Assembly (NCBI GenBank): GCA_964007475.1
Contig: OZ023275.1
Coordinates: forward strand, 13,495,829-13,559,828
Direction: 5' to 3'
Length of the DNA: 64,000 nt
Source: Hybos culiciformis
Taxonomy: Eukaryota; Arthropoda; Insecta; Diptera; Hybotidae
Every line of letters starts with the position of its first letter. The first letter of the stretch is position 1. This document shows positions 36,418-48,216 of the stretch, piece after piece. The notes beneath the pieces are model-generated. The model worked only from the letters and a program-made list of their open reading frames with translations, was not told the origin of the DNA and searched no databases. The position numbers were made by a program, and so were the translations under genes.

Positions 36418-37818
36418 AAAACCTTGTATCCTTATCAGAGCTAGTCATGTTCGATATTTCTGAAAGTATCGATATTGCATATGGAAAAATATTGGGAACT
36501 TAATATATCGATACCAAAAAGTATCGATGAACATGAATATCGATAAATGACAAACTATAGAAAAAAAAAATTAACGCACAATTATCTGTTTACGCGGTTT
36601 TTTTATATACTATTTTCAAATGATGCGGTGCAACAAAACATCTGAATTGTCTTTTTATTAAATTATTTTTCTGCCGTCAGAAAAATGGAAATCGGTGAAA
36701 ATTGGAATTGAAGAAATCGGGTCTGAAGGCGGTTTACGATGAAAGTTGATATTAGAAAAATATTAGAAAATATTTTGGGAAATATTTTAAATCGAAATGT
36801 TGAAATAGGGCTCTATACTTCATTTATATCTTCTTTTTTTTTTTTTTAAATAAGACCAGCATTCGAAATAAATGAAAAGTATAAACTAATACGTCATATA
36901 CAATCTCAATATTGTAGAATAGAACATCTTATTGTAATGAACATACATAAAAGTTAAAAAATAAAATAAAAAATCTTTTACAAAATATTTTTATAATTTC
37001 TAAAAATAATATTTTTTTTCTCGTAGCCATGAAAATAAATAAATTTGAAAATTTTAATCTAGGGTTTCCTAATAACCGTAAATTTGGTAACGGCGGATAT
37101 CGGATACCAATTTCACTACTAACCGAAAAAAAAATTTCTGGTAGGCCTAAGTCGGTAAAATAAGACAATTATATGTTCATTTGTTTTTAAATCGAAATTT
37201 GAGCTTTCGAACATATTTTCATAATTCAACGCCCGTTCTTCAAAATGAAGAAAAATATTTTAATGTGCATGTGATCGGTAAGTTGTATTTACAATCGTTC
37301 GGTAAATGGTATATTAAATGCGTCATTTATTTATTTAAGAAAATTTTATTTAAACACTTCAATTTTATTTACTTTCTTCATTTTGAACTTTTGTATATTT
37401 TTTGCATTGCAAATGTATTGATTGCAACTACCTCTCACATGCACATTAAAACAGTATACAAAACATGTTAATAAAATTAGTTATACAGCTCGTTGTGTAT
37501 ATACACAAAAACACATGGACACTTGTCAATATTATATCACTCAACCTAACGGTATTGACTCGTGTCTATGTGTTTTTGTGTATACACAACTCGTAGTAAT
37601 AACAAATTTTATTAACATATGTTGTAATGTACTATTTTTTAATAATAATAATCGTTTTGAATTCGGATATCGGATACGATTATCCAATTACTATTCGCGA
37701 ATACCGATTACAGATGTATCCGTTAACGAAACCCTATTTTGATCAGACAAAAACAAAATAAAATTCATTTCATATTTAAGTTCCCCTATTGAAACAAATT
37801 ATATTCTGTCTGTAAGTT
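36418..37818 (+). repeat. block A, copy 2 of the direct duplication
   Basis: Same sequence as 33575-34974 apart from one extra T in a homopolymer near 36840. It starts at the gap edge and ends at 37818, after which the sequence diverges from the copy-1 context. It also contains the TATCGATA cluster (36467-36545). Confidence 0.95.
37060..37736 (+). mobile_element. 677-bp hAT-like element, copy in block A2
   Basis: Same element as at 34216-34892, with the same flanks (TTTTAATC at 37052-37059 and TTTTGATC at 37737-37744). Because the flanks are also identical, it was copied as part of block A and did not transpose separately. Confidence 0.72.
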
Positions 37819-39200
37819 TTCTTTTTTTCTACGTCACAATCATAAAGCAACGCAGTATATACCTACCTACCTGTTTGAAATAAAATTTCAAAAAATAATT
37901 TTTTGTTTTTTTTCGTTATATTTTTCACAATGATTTATTTGTTTTAAAATAATCAAAAGAAGAAAATTATTTCTTTCTTTTCGGAAAATCATTAAAACTT
38001 TTCAATTTTTCAAACAAAAAAAAAAAAACAAAATAATAATAATAATAATAAAATAATCTCATTAAAATAAAAAAGACTTATTAGTAAATATTTTCAAAAA
38101 AAATTTAATTGATTTATTTTATTTCAATTTAATGTATTTATTTAAAGAATATAAATTGATTTTATTTTCTTATTATTATTTTTATTACTATTATTATTTT
38201 CTTATGTTTTTTTTTTTTTTTTTTAATATTGCTGGCAAATCCTCTTAACAAATAAACATTAAAAAGCTTTATTTTAATTTTTGCCTAAAAATACAAATTG
38301 AATTTAAATTTTGTGCTCTTTTTAAGGGAAAAAAAAAAGAAAAGTTTTTCTTTAATTTAAAAATTTTTTCTTTCTTTCTTGACTATTAAATTGAATTCTT
38401 TTAGGTAAAAACTATACTGTCACCATAAGATAGGTAAACTATAGTAATGTGTTTGGTTTGAAGTCAAAGGTAATTAATTCATATGATGTTGACATTAATT
38501 ATTTCAAACATATTGAACCTTTACGAAATTTTTGGCGCAATAAATACTTTTTTTTTTCAATATTTTTTGGGCATAATTTATATTAAGTAATTTTCATTTG
38601 TGTAAACGTTAAAGCTTGTTTTAATTCCAAAAGCTGGCAAGGATATAAATATATACACGCCTCTTAGAATTCAACTTATAGCTTACCAAATCACGTTATC
38701 ATGTAGGCGAATAAGATTTAATGTTAACATAAAAGTTAACATAACGTGTAGGCACATAGCTGTGCTTAATTTAAGTCAACAAGATGAACAAAAAGTATCT
38801 TTTTTTTCACATAATGCATATGGGTTGTTAAAACCCAAATAAGATTCTATCCAAACTTTGATAAATAATGTAAACGATTACTTAAATAAAAATATTTAAA
38901 ATTTTATTATAAAAAAAAAAAGTTTTAAGCTTAAATTCTTTTTAAAAACGCAAACATGATTTTTTAATTGAAAAGTTTTTGATTTCCATTAATTGAAAAA
39001 AAAATAATAATTCAATTAAGTCGACTAGAAACTTCTTAATTACATTTGGCGCTTATTAAAATAAATATATTTTTTTCAACATAATATTTTATTACAGAAA
39101 ATATAAATGTATACAACCGTAGATTCTAGAACATCCAGCAGCTGGATTAGATAAATGTATAATGCAGCCATAATTAAACATGCTAAAATTATAATGCCTT
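37819..39200. other. AT-rich non-coding sequence
   Basis: Homopolymer-rich, with a short (AAT)n run near 38034-38050. No gene seen. Confidence 0.5.
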
Positions 39201-39605
39201 GTTTATAGCTAATTTACCTATCTGAAAAAATGGTACCGTAAAAACCGTTTTTCTATATTATTTTTCTATTTATATTTAAGCAAATTTACTGAAAATGAAG
39301 ATATTAATTTTATCTATTTTTCGTAAAAAGAATTTTTTAAAAATATTTTCAAATAACTAAGAAAATTGAATTTATTTTTTTTTGATATCTGAAAAAATTA
39401 CTTCACAAAATTATTTTTATGTTTCTTTTTCATTACGTTTCCTACCTATAATAATATTTTTTTACGATACCTTTCCTGTCAAAATTTTTTTTTTGTTTTT
39501 TTTTTTTATTTTTTGCAGTTGATTTTTTACTTTCAGATAAAATTAGCTGTGAATAGGTTTCCGGAACATTCCTCCAAAAATTACTTTACTATGGTAGCTA
39601 TAAAC
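39201..39605 (-). mobile_element. 405-bp palindromic MITE, family copy 2
   Basis: The ends GTTTATAGCTA and TAGCTATAAAC are perfect inverses (13 bp if the flanking TT/AA is included). Read on the minus strand, the interior aligns with the element at 16228-16649: GGAATGTTCC, then GGAAACCTATTCACAGCTAA, then ATCAACTG and AATTATTTTGTGA-type blocks. The outer ends have diverged, which suggests sub-families. Confidence 0.72.
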
Positions 39606-41390
39606 AACGCATAAGACGAATGTCTAATATTGTTGTAAAAATAGATAAAATGCTGTTTATCGATGCACTTTCCACAGTTTCGAATTTAGTTTCTTCATAA
39701 GGTTCGCATGTAAAATGGTGTACAACATTTTTCAAGACGTTCTTGGCATTCAGTAAACTATTCATAGGAAATTATATTTTAGACTATTTTAAATTCATTT
39801 TTAGAGAATAAAAAACTTTTTTAAAATAAAATATTTTTTTTTTTTTTGTTTGTTTTTTTTTATTTTTTATTTTATTTTATCAGATTTTCCTTTTTTTTTT
39901 CTTTTTTTTTTTTTGAATTCGGAGAGTAATATATATTTGTTGGTATAAAAATAAATTTTATAACAAATCGTGATGTGGCAACCAGTTGAAGAAAAACACT
40001 TAAAATACTTTATATATTTTATATATATATTTTTTTTTTTCAAAAAGAAAAGAACATATTATTGAAAGAAAAACAGGAAATTCTAATGGAAAATGTATTT
40101 AACAGGATGCCGAATCCGATTTGGTGAGATAAATACAAGGTTACAATGTTGTTGATTGAGTATTATTATTTAGGTTACATGCACAGGTGATTAAAAATCT
40201 GAACAGACGGCAACTTAAAAATTATAAAAAAAATTTAAAATTAAGATTGATTTAAAATTTTTGATATATAAGTTTGATTCTATACCCCTGATTTATATAA
40301 TTTAATATAAGTTTTGTAATTCCAGTTCTTAAATATACTATCAAAAAAAAAATATTGTTGTGTTTTACATCAAGGCAGCTTGCTAATGATGACAAAGAAT
40401 CCATATGTCTGCAAAAATTTTAAATAAATGAAGCATCCTGTTATATAAATGTTGAATACATAAAAATCATTGCTGTTATGTATAATGCATGATTTTCTTT
40501 CACTCTTTTTCTTCCAAAAGAAGTTATTATGTTATGTATTTTAATAAACAGTCATTATACGACCTTTTTCAAACATTAGTTTTAGCTTTTCTTTAACTTA
40601 TTTTGTTATTATTTTTTTTTTATTTTTTTTATTTTATTTAGTATTATTATTGTACCTACATTTTGTAAACATTTTTATTTCATATCATTGAATTTCTAAA
40701 ATTATTGTATTTATTGCTTATGGCAAATACGTGGTTGTTCAATTTTTACACCAATTGCAAAGTAATTTATAGGATTTTTTTTTTTTTATACATATGTTAA
40801 AAATAACTGGAGTGTTATTACATTAAAAAAAAAAAAGAACGAAAGAATTAAAAAAGAAAAATTGGGTTGCCTTTTTTTGTCGAACACTTTTTTTTTTTTA
40901 ACTTTAATGATTACATTGAAAAAAAAAATGTAATTAGGGATAATTTTCCGGGAAATGATTTACGTTTCAAAACGTCGTAAAATTCTACGTAGTTCATTTT
41001 TAATTTAATAGTTAATGGATTTTTCTTACTAAAGGAATGTCGAATTATTTGTGAATTTTTTTGGGGAATATACCTATATATGGAAAAAAGGTTCCTAAAT
41101 TTTTCATAAAAGAAATACAAAAAATAAAATAAATATATTATTATGTATATTTTGTATTCCAATAATAATAATCCCTAAAAAAAAAAAAAAAAATTATTGT
41201 TAAATTTAATTTAATGCGTATACATTATATTGAAGAAAATAATTTTAATCTGTGTCGCGTCGTCAGGGCTTATGCTAATGTTAAGTCTATATATAAGAAA
41301 ACAATATTATTCGGCTTACGTGAAAAAAGAAACATATTTAACTTTAACTATATTTTTAGGGGCTCTTTGAATTTCACTAGAATTGTTGTA
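39606..41390. other. AT-rich non-coding sequence
   Basis: No gene; poly(T) tracts only. Confidence 0.5.
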
Positions 41391-41702
41391 AAGTTGTTAT
41401 CAGGTTTGAATACAATCTATATATACTTAGTAATCAAGTTTGATGAGTTAGATCAATGAAATTAATGAAAATTTCATCTTTATGACCTTATGTATAATTA
41501 AAATTGACGATATGATAGAAACAGTTAATGGTTATATTAACGAATCGTGTAACCCATTAATTCCACATCATAAATTTAAATTTTAATAAATTCTATGGAT
41601 TAAAAATTCTCTGAATTGATTAATTTTTGGAAAAATGTCCAAGTTGTTATATCAGGTTTGAATGCAATCTATGTTTAGTAATAAATTTTTGAAGGGTTAG
41701 AT

Positions 41703-42313
41703 CAGTGTTTCCCAAAGTGGAGCGCACTCCTCACCGATGGGGCGGAGGAAATTTTTTTTTTTTATTAAGTCACAAAAAAAAAAAGAAATCGCCTAGAAAT
41801 CACCAAACGTGGTGATTTACGGTTAAAATTAACAAAATTTACACCAAAAATCAAAATATTAATAACCCAACATAAAGCGCAATCATCACATTGATTTATC
41901 TTTTCAATAAAGTCAAATATAAAACAGTATTATCTTTTCCCGTTTTACTTATATATATATATCGTCTGCTCAGAAATGAAACAACGTATAATGAATAGTA
42001 TAGTTTCGAGTAATTTGAATTTAAAGATTTGAAAATTAAAAAAAACGTATGAAAAAATATCAAGTAGGGTACATTTTTCATCTAAAAAACACATTTTAAT
42101 CAACATTAAGAATATTGCAAAGTAGTTGTACTTATAAAATCGAGTACGAGGAATCGAATGGTGCTATTGTCAAATAATGACGTATAAATGTCATATGTTG
42201 TTTCATTTCTCAGCAGACGATATTTAATATTATATTTTTTCAGAATAGGGGGGCATTCAAAATCTTTGAGGTGTTGTAGTGGGCCATGAATGAAATAAGG
42301 TTGGGAAACACTG
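41703..42313 (+). mobile_element. 611-bp non-autonomous hAT element
   Basis: Starts CAGTGTTTCCCAAAGTGG and ends GGTTGGGAAACACTG, a typical hAT terminal repeat. It is flanked by GGTTAGAT (41695-41702) and GGTTAAAT (42314-42321), an 8-bp target duplication with one mismatch. It has no transposase and carries another inverted-repeat element at 41961-42221. Confidence 0.88.
41961..42221. mobile_element. 261-bp MITE nested in the hAT element
   Basis: The ends ATCGTCTGCTCAGAAATGAA (plus ACAAC) at 41961-41985 and their inverse at 42197-42221 match at 24 of 25 positions. Flanks are AT dinucleotides, so a TA-type target duplication (Tc1/mariner style) is possible but cannot be told from the surrounding AT run. 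There is no ORF of note. Confidence 0.8.
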
Positions 42314-42540
42314 GGTTAAATCAAACAAATTAATTAAAATTTCATTTTTGTAGATTTACAATAACTATACACACATGTGTAGTATTTATAACCTTATGTA
42401 ATGAAAATTGACGATACGAAAAAAAAAGTCTGTAGTTCCAGTTAATGGTTACATTCACATTGTCATCAATTAATTCCACATCATAACTTGAAATTTTAAC
42501 AAATTTCTATGAATTAATAAAATACTCTGAATTGATGATT

Positions 42541-43371
42541 TTTTTTTTGAACTTAAGACGAAAATTTATTTCTTTTTTTTTAATTGAATATTTTTGCTCA
42601 GATTTTAAAACTTTTCATGTAAAATTTTATGTTCGAATTTTTGTATTTTTATATTCGAGTTATAAAAAATCAAATGTTATAAATTTGTGTCAGAAAATTA
42701 TTAAGATTTTCAAATAATAATATTCAAAATATTGAAATAAGCTTATTAATCTCATAATATTTAGAGAAATATTCTTGAAAAGAAAATTTTTTTATATTCT
42801 TTTTTTTTTTTACGAACAAAAAGTTTTTCAAAAGTTTAGCAAAAATTTTTTTTTTGGTATTTATAAATGGTTTGATAATTTTCATTTTTCTATATACAAT
42901 ACATATATTGTATGTCTATATTATGGCAAAATAATATTTAAAAAACGCATTTATATATAAATTTTTTTTTTTTATAATATTTCAATGAAAATCTTACAAT
43001 ATTTTTCACCAAAAATATATAGGTATATATATATTATAATCTTTTAATCAAAACTTTTATTTGAAAAGTTTTCTTTAAAATCAAAATTATAATTTTGCTT
43101 TCGAATAAATCAAAATGAAGTAAAAAGTTAAGGTTTTTTTTTCGGTTTTTTTTTGTTGAATTTTTAATTTTGATTTGAATGACATTTTTATGAAAAATAA
43201 GTGGTTCTCATGAAAATGTAAGAAACTTTTTGGGAATTAAAGTTAGTTGGTTTTTATATCAGTAATACTTCTATAACTGAATATTGAGTATGAAAATGGT
43301 TATGCTGAATTTGAATATTCTATATAAATAGAAGAAAAATAATTATATATTTCACGAAAAGATATTTTCAG
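42541..43371. other. AT-rich non-coding sequence
   Basis: Short Phe/Lys-rich frames only; no gene. Confidence 0.5.
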
Positions 43372-44098
43372 CAGTGCATCGCGAGATTAATTCGCGCCCG
43401 GGGCCTCCCCCATTCGAAAACCATATATTATTATATGTAAAATATACTCGCAAATTAATAAATAAATAAAGAAAATAAATAAAGTCATAGGCTCAAGCTG
43501 GGCTTTAAATTTGAAACAAAAAATGTAGTTGAGAAAACAAGACTAGATTTTGAAATGTATAGGATCATCTAGAATTTGTTCAAAAGATACCTATTATTTA
43601 TTTTACATATTTATAAAGAAATATTTTAAAAACACGCAATTTTAAAACAATAAAAAATTAAATATTTATTATCTTTATGAAGATACATTATATTTAAATT
43701 TAAACATAATATGATTATAATACTAATTACTATGTGTAAATGTTCCTTGCTTTTGATGAAGCAAATTTATCAATAATATCATCAAAGTTGATCATTTCAA
43801 ATTTTTCTCTTTCCACACTTTAAAGTTTAAATTAAAAAAAAAAACAAATCGTGCCATTTCTATTATGATTATATTATTACAGTTTGATTTAGACTATTAG
43901 TGTTCCTTCTTTTCCTTTTTATTTCCGAAATAAAATTTATCATATTACACTGGCACTAAAATTAAAACATGTTTTCCAGAAATTAATTATAATAAATATC
44001 AAAATTATTCAGCAATTTTTTGTTTTGCGAACCATTTGGTGCCTTTTTGAGTAGCGCCCGGGCATGATACCCCCTTGCCCCCCCTCACTATGCGACTG
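43372..44098. mobile_element. 727-bp hAT-like element with GC-rich ends
   Basis: The left end CAGTGCATCGCGAG and the inverted right end CAGTCGCATAGTGAG align with one gap. Inside them are GCGCCCGGGGCCTCCCCC (left) and GAGTAGCGCCCGGGC plus CCCCCTTGCCCCCCCTC (right), GC islands in otherwise AT-rich DNA. This pattern (CAGTGGCGTAG...GGGGGGC...GGGCGC) is a familiar animal hAT-type terminus. TTTCAG borders both sides, but an exact 8-bp duplication is not clear. No transposase. Confidence 0.55.
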
Positions 44099-44106
44099 TT
44101 TCAGGG

Positions 44107-47100
44107 ATGATAATAATATTAGTAAGGAAATTATTTATATTTTTTTCTATTTATAATTTATATTAGGTACATAAAATTATGTATAAAATATAAACATTTG
44201 TCAATCAATTTGCCAAAAAACTTTTATCTTTAGAATCGTTATTTTGAAAATTGTAAACTAAAATATTAATAAAGTGTCTGAATATGGTATAATCCTCAAA
44301 GATACAAAATAAATGCTGGTATAATATGACTTTAAATTTCCAAAATCTGTTTAACTTGTGTTATTTCATGTATCCATGCTTTCAATATTATCAAAATGAT
44401 AGTTAAATCTCTTTAAAATTCAGCCAAATGTTTATTGATGTTCATTTAACTTACGCCCAAGATATTCACCTTATCTAATGTTGATATTCGATCCTTTTTT
44501 ATTCATAAACATAATGTAAATATAGATAAGCAATAAATGATATTAACTCTGGGAGCGATAATTCAACTGACCTGTTTATGAAAAAATAAACAAGCTAAGT
44601 AATGTTTTTTTTAAATTAAACATAATACAATCCTCCTTATCCATTTTTTCCACATAATTTTAGAAAAAGAATTATTTTGTTTATTTTTTTTTATTCTCTA
44701 CTAAGAATTTTATTTATTTGTCTAGTTTGTGTATATACAGATAATTAGCTGCCAACTTGATTTATGAAACTCTGGTCAAATATAATTCTTGGTTTACTTT
44801 CTAAATGCCAAAGAACAAATTTATATCTAAATAAATTTATGTTTAAAAAAAAATTTATCACGCAATATTGAACTTAGCCTTACATTAAGAAATTCTCAAC
44901 AATTTTTTTTTCTGTCTATATTATTGTGTTACTGCAAACATGGGTGAAAAAAAACGAATGATATTGCGAAAAGAACAAGTATTGACCTATTATGAGTTTT
45001 GAGGAAATTTATACGACTCCTTTTTAATTGAACAGAATTTTGTGATTGCATCAATGTGAACTTTTTGAAAATTATCTGCACTGAAAAATTGGAAAAAAAG
45101 GTATCTTAAGTGAACAAACTTTAATTAGACACGTTTCATTTAGGTGCAGATGATGAAAAGACAATAAATTAACTGATGAAATTAAATTAACTAAAACAAT
45201 ATAAATAAATAAGATTGTCAATATACGCAAAAGTATTATAGAAAAAGAATAAATTTTAGAAGTAAGACGAAAAAACGAATGAAACAGTTTAACATTGACT
45301 TCTAACTTTAATTTTAGGACATAAAATACTAAACAAATAATATTACTGATAATATTTAGTGCGGAAAAATAGTTTGCTTTCAATTTATCTGAATTCGTTC
45401 TGCCTACTCTTTTTTTTACAATGTAAGGTGTCGAAATAAAAATAATATTTGTTTTTTTAAATTTAAGTAACTAAATTGTTTGTTTTTTTTTTATACAGAT
45501 AAATAAAAACCAATAAATTTGTAGTCTAACTCTTTTTCTAAATGAAGAAATAAATACGGGTGTATAGGGTTTTAATAATAATATTCAACAGATCTGAATA
45601 GAATGAAAATAAAGTATGTACATATATCAAATAATTATAAACATTATTTAGTTGTTTTTAGTAATATCGATTTGAATCTGATAATATCAAAAAATTTAAT
45701 AAATATATCAACGGATTTTTTTTTTTATATTCATAAATCAAGTTTTAAAACATTATTTAAAATGTGTTTCTTGTTTGAATAAGAGCGATGAGACGTCTGT
45801 GTTGTTTGTAACTTAAGGAACACAATATCGATAGTTTAATATCAATAGTATAATATCGATAGTGTAATATCGATAGTGTAACATTAAAAATATTTAAAAT
45901 AGTTTTTATGAAGCAATCTAATCTATATTTAAGATTCATATAAAAATTCTAAATAAATTAAAAACTATATTATAATAAGCTGTGTATAATATGAAAGATC
46001 AGATAATAAAACAAAAAAAAAATATAAAATTATAATTTGGAAATATATGAAAAAGGAATCAAAAATTTCTGAATACATAAGTATTTAAGATTTATATTAA
46101 AATAATAATTTTTCATCTAAAAGAAAAAAAAACCAAAGCAAATATGGTACAAACAACGTTTTTTTATATCTAAGAAAAATTAAAAGCTTATGATGACAAA
46201 TACATAAATTGAGGACTTCATTAATAATTTATATACGTGATTCGATTATGTTATATTTTATATTTTATATTTTCCTTTTTTTTTTCAATATGAAATTGAT
46301 GTAACATTTAAAAGGGTAATTTTCTATAGAATAAAATGAAAAAAAAAAAAAAAAAATCGACAATTCAATGAATTAATAATTAAGATATATATAAATAATT
46401 CGACCCCGAAAAAACGTTTCTGAACTTTTAATAGAGGGCTTTTTTATTTTTATTTATTTTTTTAAAACCCCAATAGAAATTAAAAGGATTTTAATTTTTT
46501 TTTTTATTTCTTTTAACAGAATTATATTATGTTTTTTTTCATCAAAACCTTATAAAAAAAAATTATATATTTTCCTTCAATAAAAAAGTTTATTTTTTAT
46601 GCTACAGAATCTATGTATTTTAATAAAAAATTATTATATATTATAAAAAAAAAAAAAAAAAATGTGGAAATACATTTGAAACTGTAAAAAAAAACGAAAT
46701 CAAAACTTGATGACATAATTATGTTCTTCAACATAATGTGCGTCCTTAAATTCTATGGGTATTTAACATTAGAGCTAGTTTTTATTATCTTTGAGTACAT
46801 GGCTCAATATGTATCTTTAATATGAGTTTTACATACATTTTCAGATTAAAATTGGCAGATTTGAATAAAATAATCTAAATGCATCAATTTTGAGAATAGT
46901 TTGTCAAATTTTTCCCAATATTTTATGAGGTCTTACTCATTTTTGAACTGTCCAAGGTAAGTGATGAACCAACTGTATAAAACCAGTTGATATTATGAAA
47001 TCTCTTAATGTTTACATTTTAATTTTTTTTTTAAATTTCATGTTCATGAACTCATATATTTTGGCCTCCGAACTATATGTAATGTCTGGTTATCTCTAAA

Positions 47101-48004
47101 TATAATGTATATCTATTATATTCATTTAATATTTATTTTTATGTTCTATAAATTTGATCACAAACAACATTTGCCCAGAATTTCAATAGAGGACGGCAAT
47201 GAATTCAATACTATTACATATATCATCATACAACCAGGGCGAATAATCCCCATTAAGTGCATAATACTATATATGGTATATGGAAATAATACATATTCTG
47301 TATTTAATATAGTATTATTGTTATCGAATATTGAAACAAAATATACAATTATATACATTATTTATTTTAAAGTCAAAGCCCTATGTGCAACTGGAAAAAA
47401 AAATAATGACATGTTATGCGTATTTTAGGAAACATTTTTATTCTAAAAATTACTTCGTAGCCCAGTTTTTAATTTTTTTATCAGGAAACTTTTTTCCATA
47501 AAAATAATAACAATTTTGTATAAAGAAACATATACGAGAGAAAAAAAAAAAATTAAACGAGATACAAGCTGATATTCCAAAAATGGGAAAGGCAATTTTA
47601 AAATGTCTGTTAAATGTATTCATTTTGTATTGTGCCATGAATAAATGAAATTTTATTTATATTTTTTCATATTATTATAGTTGTTTTGTATAAAAAAATA
47701 TTTAGTTATCGAATTAATAATTGAATGTCATTTTCATAATAGTTTCAAAATTAAACAATACAAAAACCTGCAGATTTAATATTGATTCATATATTTTTTT
47801 GTAAATAAATTATTGTTATAGTGCACTATAGATTTATTACGTACACTAATAATATTATAAATTTTTCAGCCAGATTTTATTTGGAGAAAATATTTTTGCA
47901 TTTTCGCTGAAAATTTCTTTGATTTTTTGTCCTAGTTTTGACACAAGTTTCACTTATGTCTATAAAAAATTTTTGAGACCTTATATGTAGAAATATTCAT
48001 AAAT
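44107..48004. other. AT-rich non-coding sequence
   Basis: No gene supported. ORFs at 45072-45383 (minus) and 47105-47428 (plus) are Ile/Leu/Phe-rich without domains. One minisatellite is listed separately. Confidence 0.5.
45824..45879. repeat. 14-bp minisatellite x 4 containing TATCGATA
   Basis: Units AATATCGATAGTTT, AATATCAATAGTAT, AATATCGATAGTGT and AATATCGATAGTGT. Three of the four carry the TATCGATA octamer, at 45826, 45854 and 45868. Confidence 0.92.
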
Positions 48005-48012
48005 ATACAGAT

Positions 48013-48208
48013 TACGGTGTGCCATTTTTAGGCGACTTTTGTTTTTTAAATGGGTTATTTAAATGGGAAATGGAAAATTAGATACAGACACCTCTAAATA
48101 TTAATATTAAGAGCTCCGCTTTGAACAGGCTTCTTTTCTTACCTTCTTGCAAGTTTTCACCCTGTTTTTTCGATGAAAAAAAAAGTCGCCTAAAAATGGC
48201 ACACCCTA
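48013..48208. mobile_element. 196-bp MITE (hAT-type) with perfect TSD
   Basis: Both sides carry ATACAGAT (48005-48012 and 48209-48216), a perfect 8-bp duplication. The ends TACGGTGTGCCATTTTTAGG (plus CGACTTTT) and its inverse match over about 27 bp with one mismatch. The centre is too short for any gene. Confidence 0.9.
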
Positions 48209-48216
48209 ATACAGAT

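Larger units (their letters stand above)
41391..42540 (+). repeat. diverged tandem duplication, second copy split by a hAT insertion
   Basis: Copy 1 is 41391-41640 and copy 2 is 41641-41702 plus 42322-42540. Shared blocks in order: AAGTTGTTAT(AT)CAGGTTTGAA, CAATCTAT, GTTAGAT, AAAATTTCAT, TTATGACC/TATAACC, AAAATTGACGATA, CAGTTAATGGTTA, TTAATTCCACATCATAA and CTCTGAATTGAT. Copy 1 has the uninterrupted sequence at the point where copy 2 holds the element. Confidence 0.85.

Noticed and set aside
36144..36503. ORFs of 76-119 residues across the N gap
   Set aside because: Created by unknown bases; not real reading frames.
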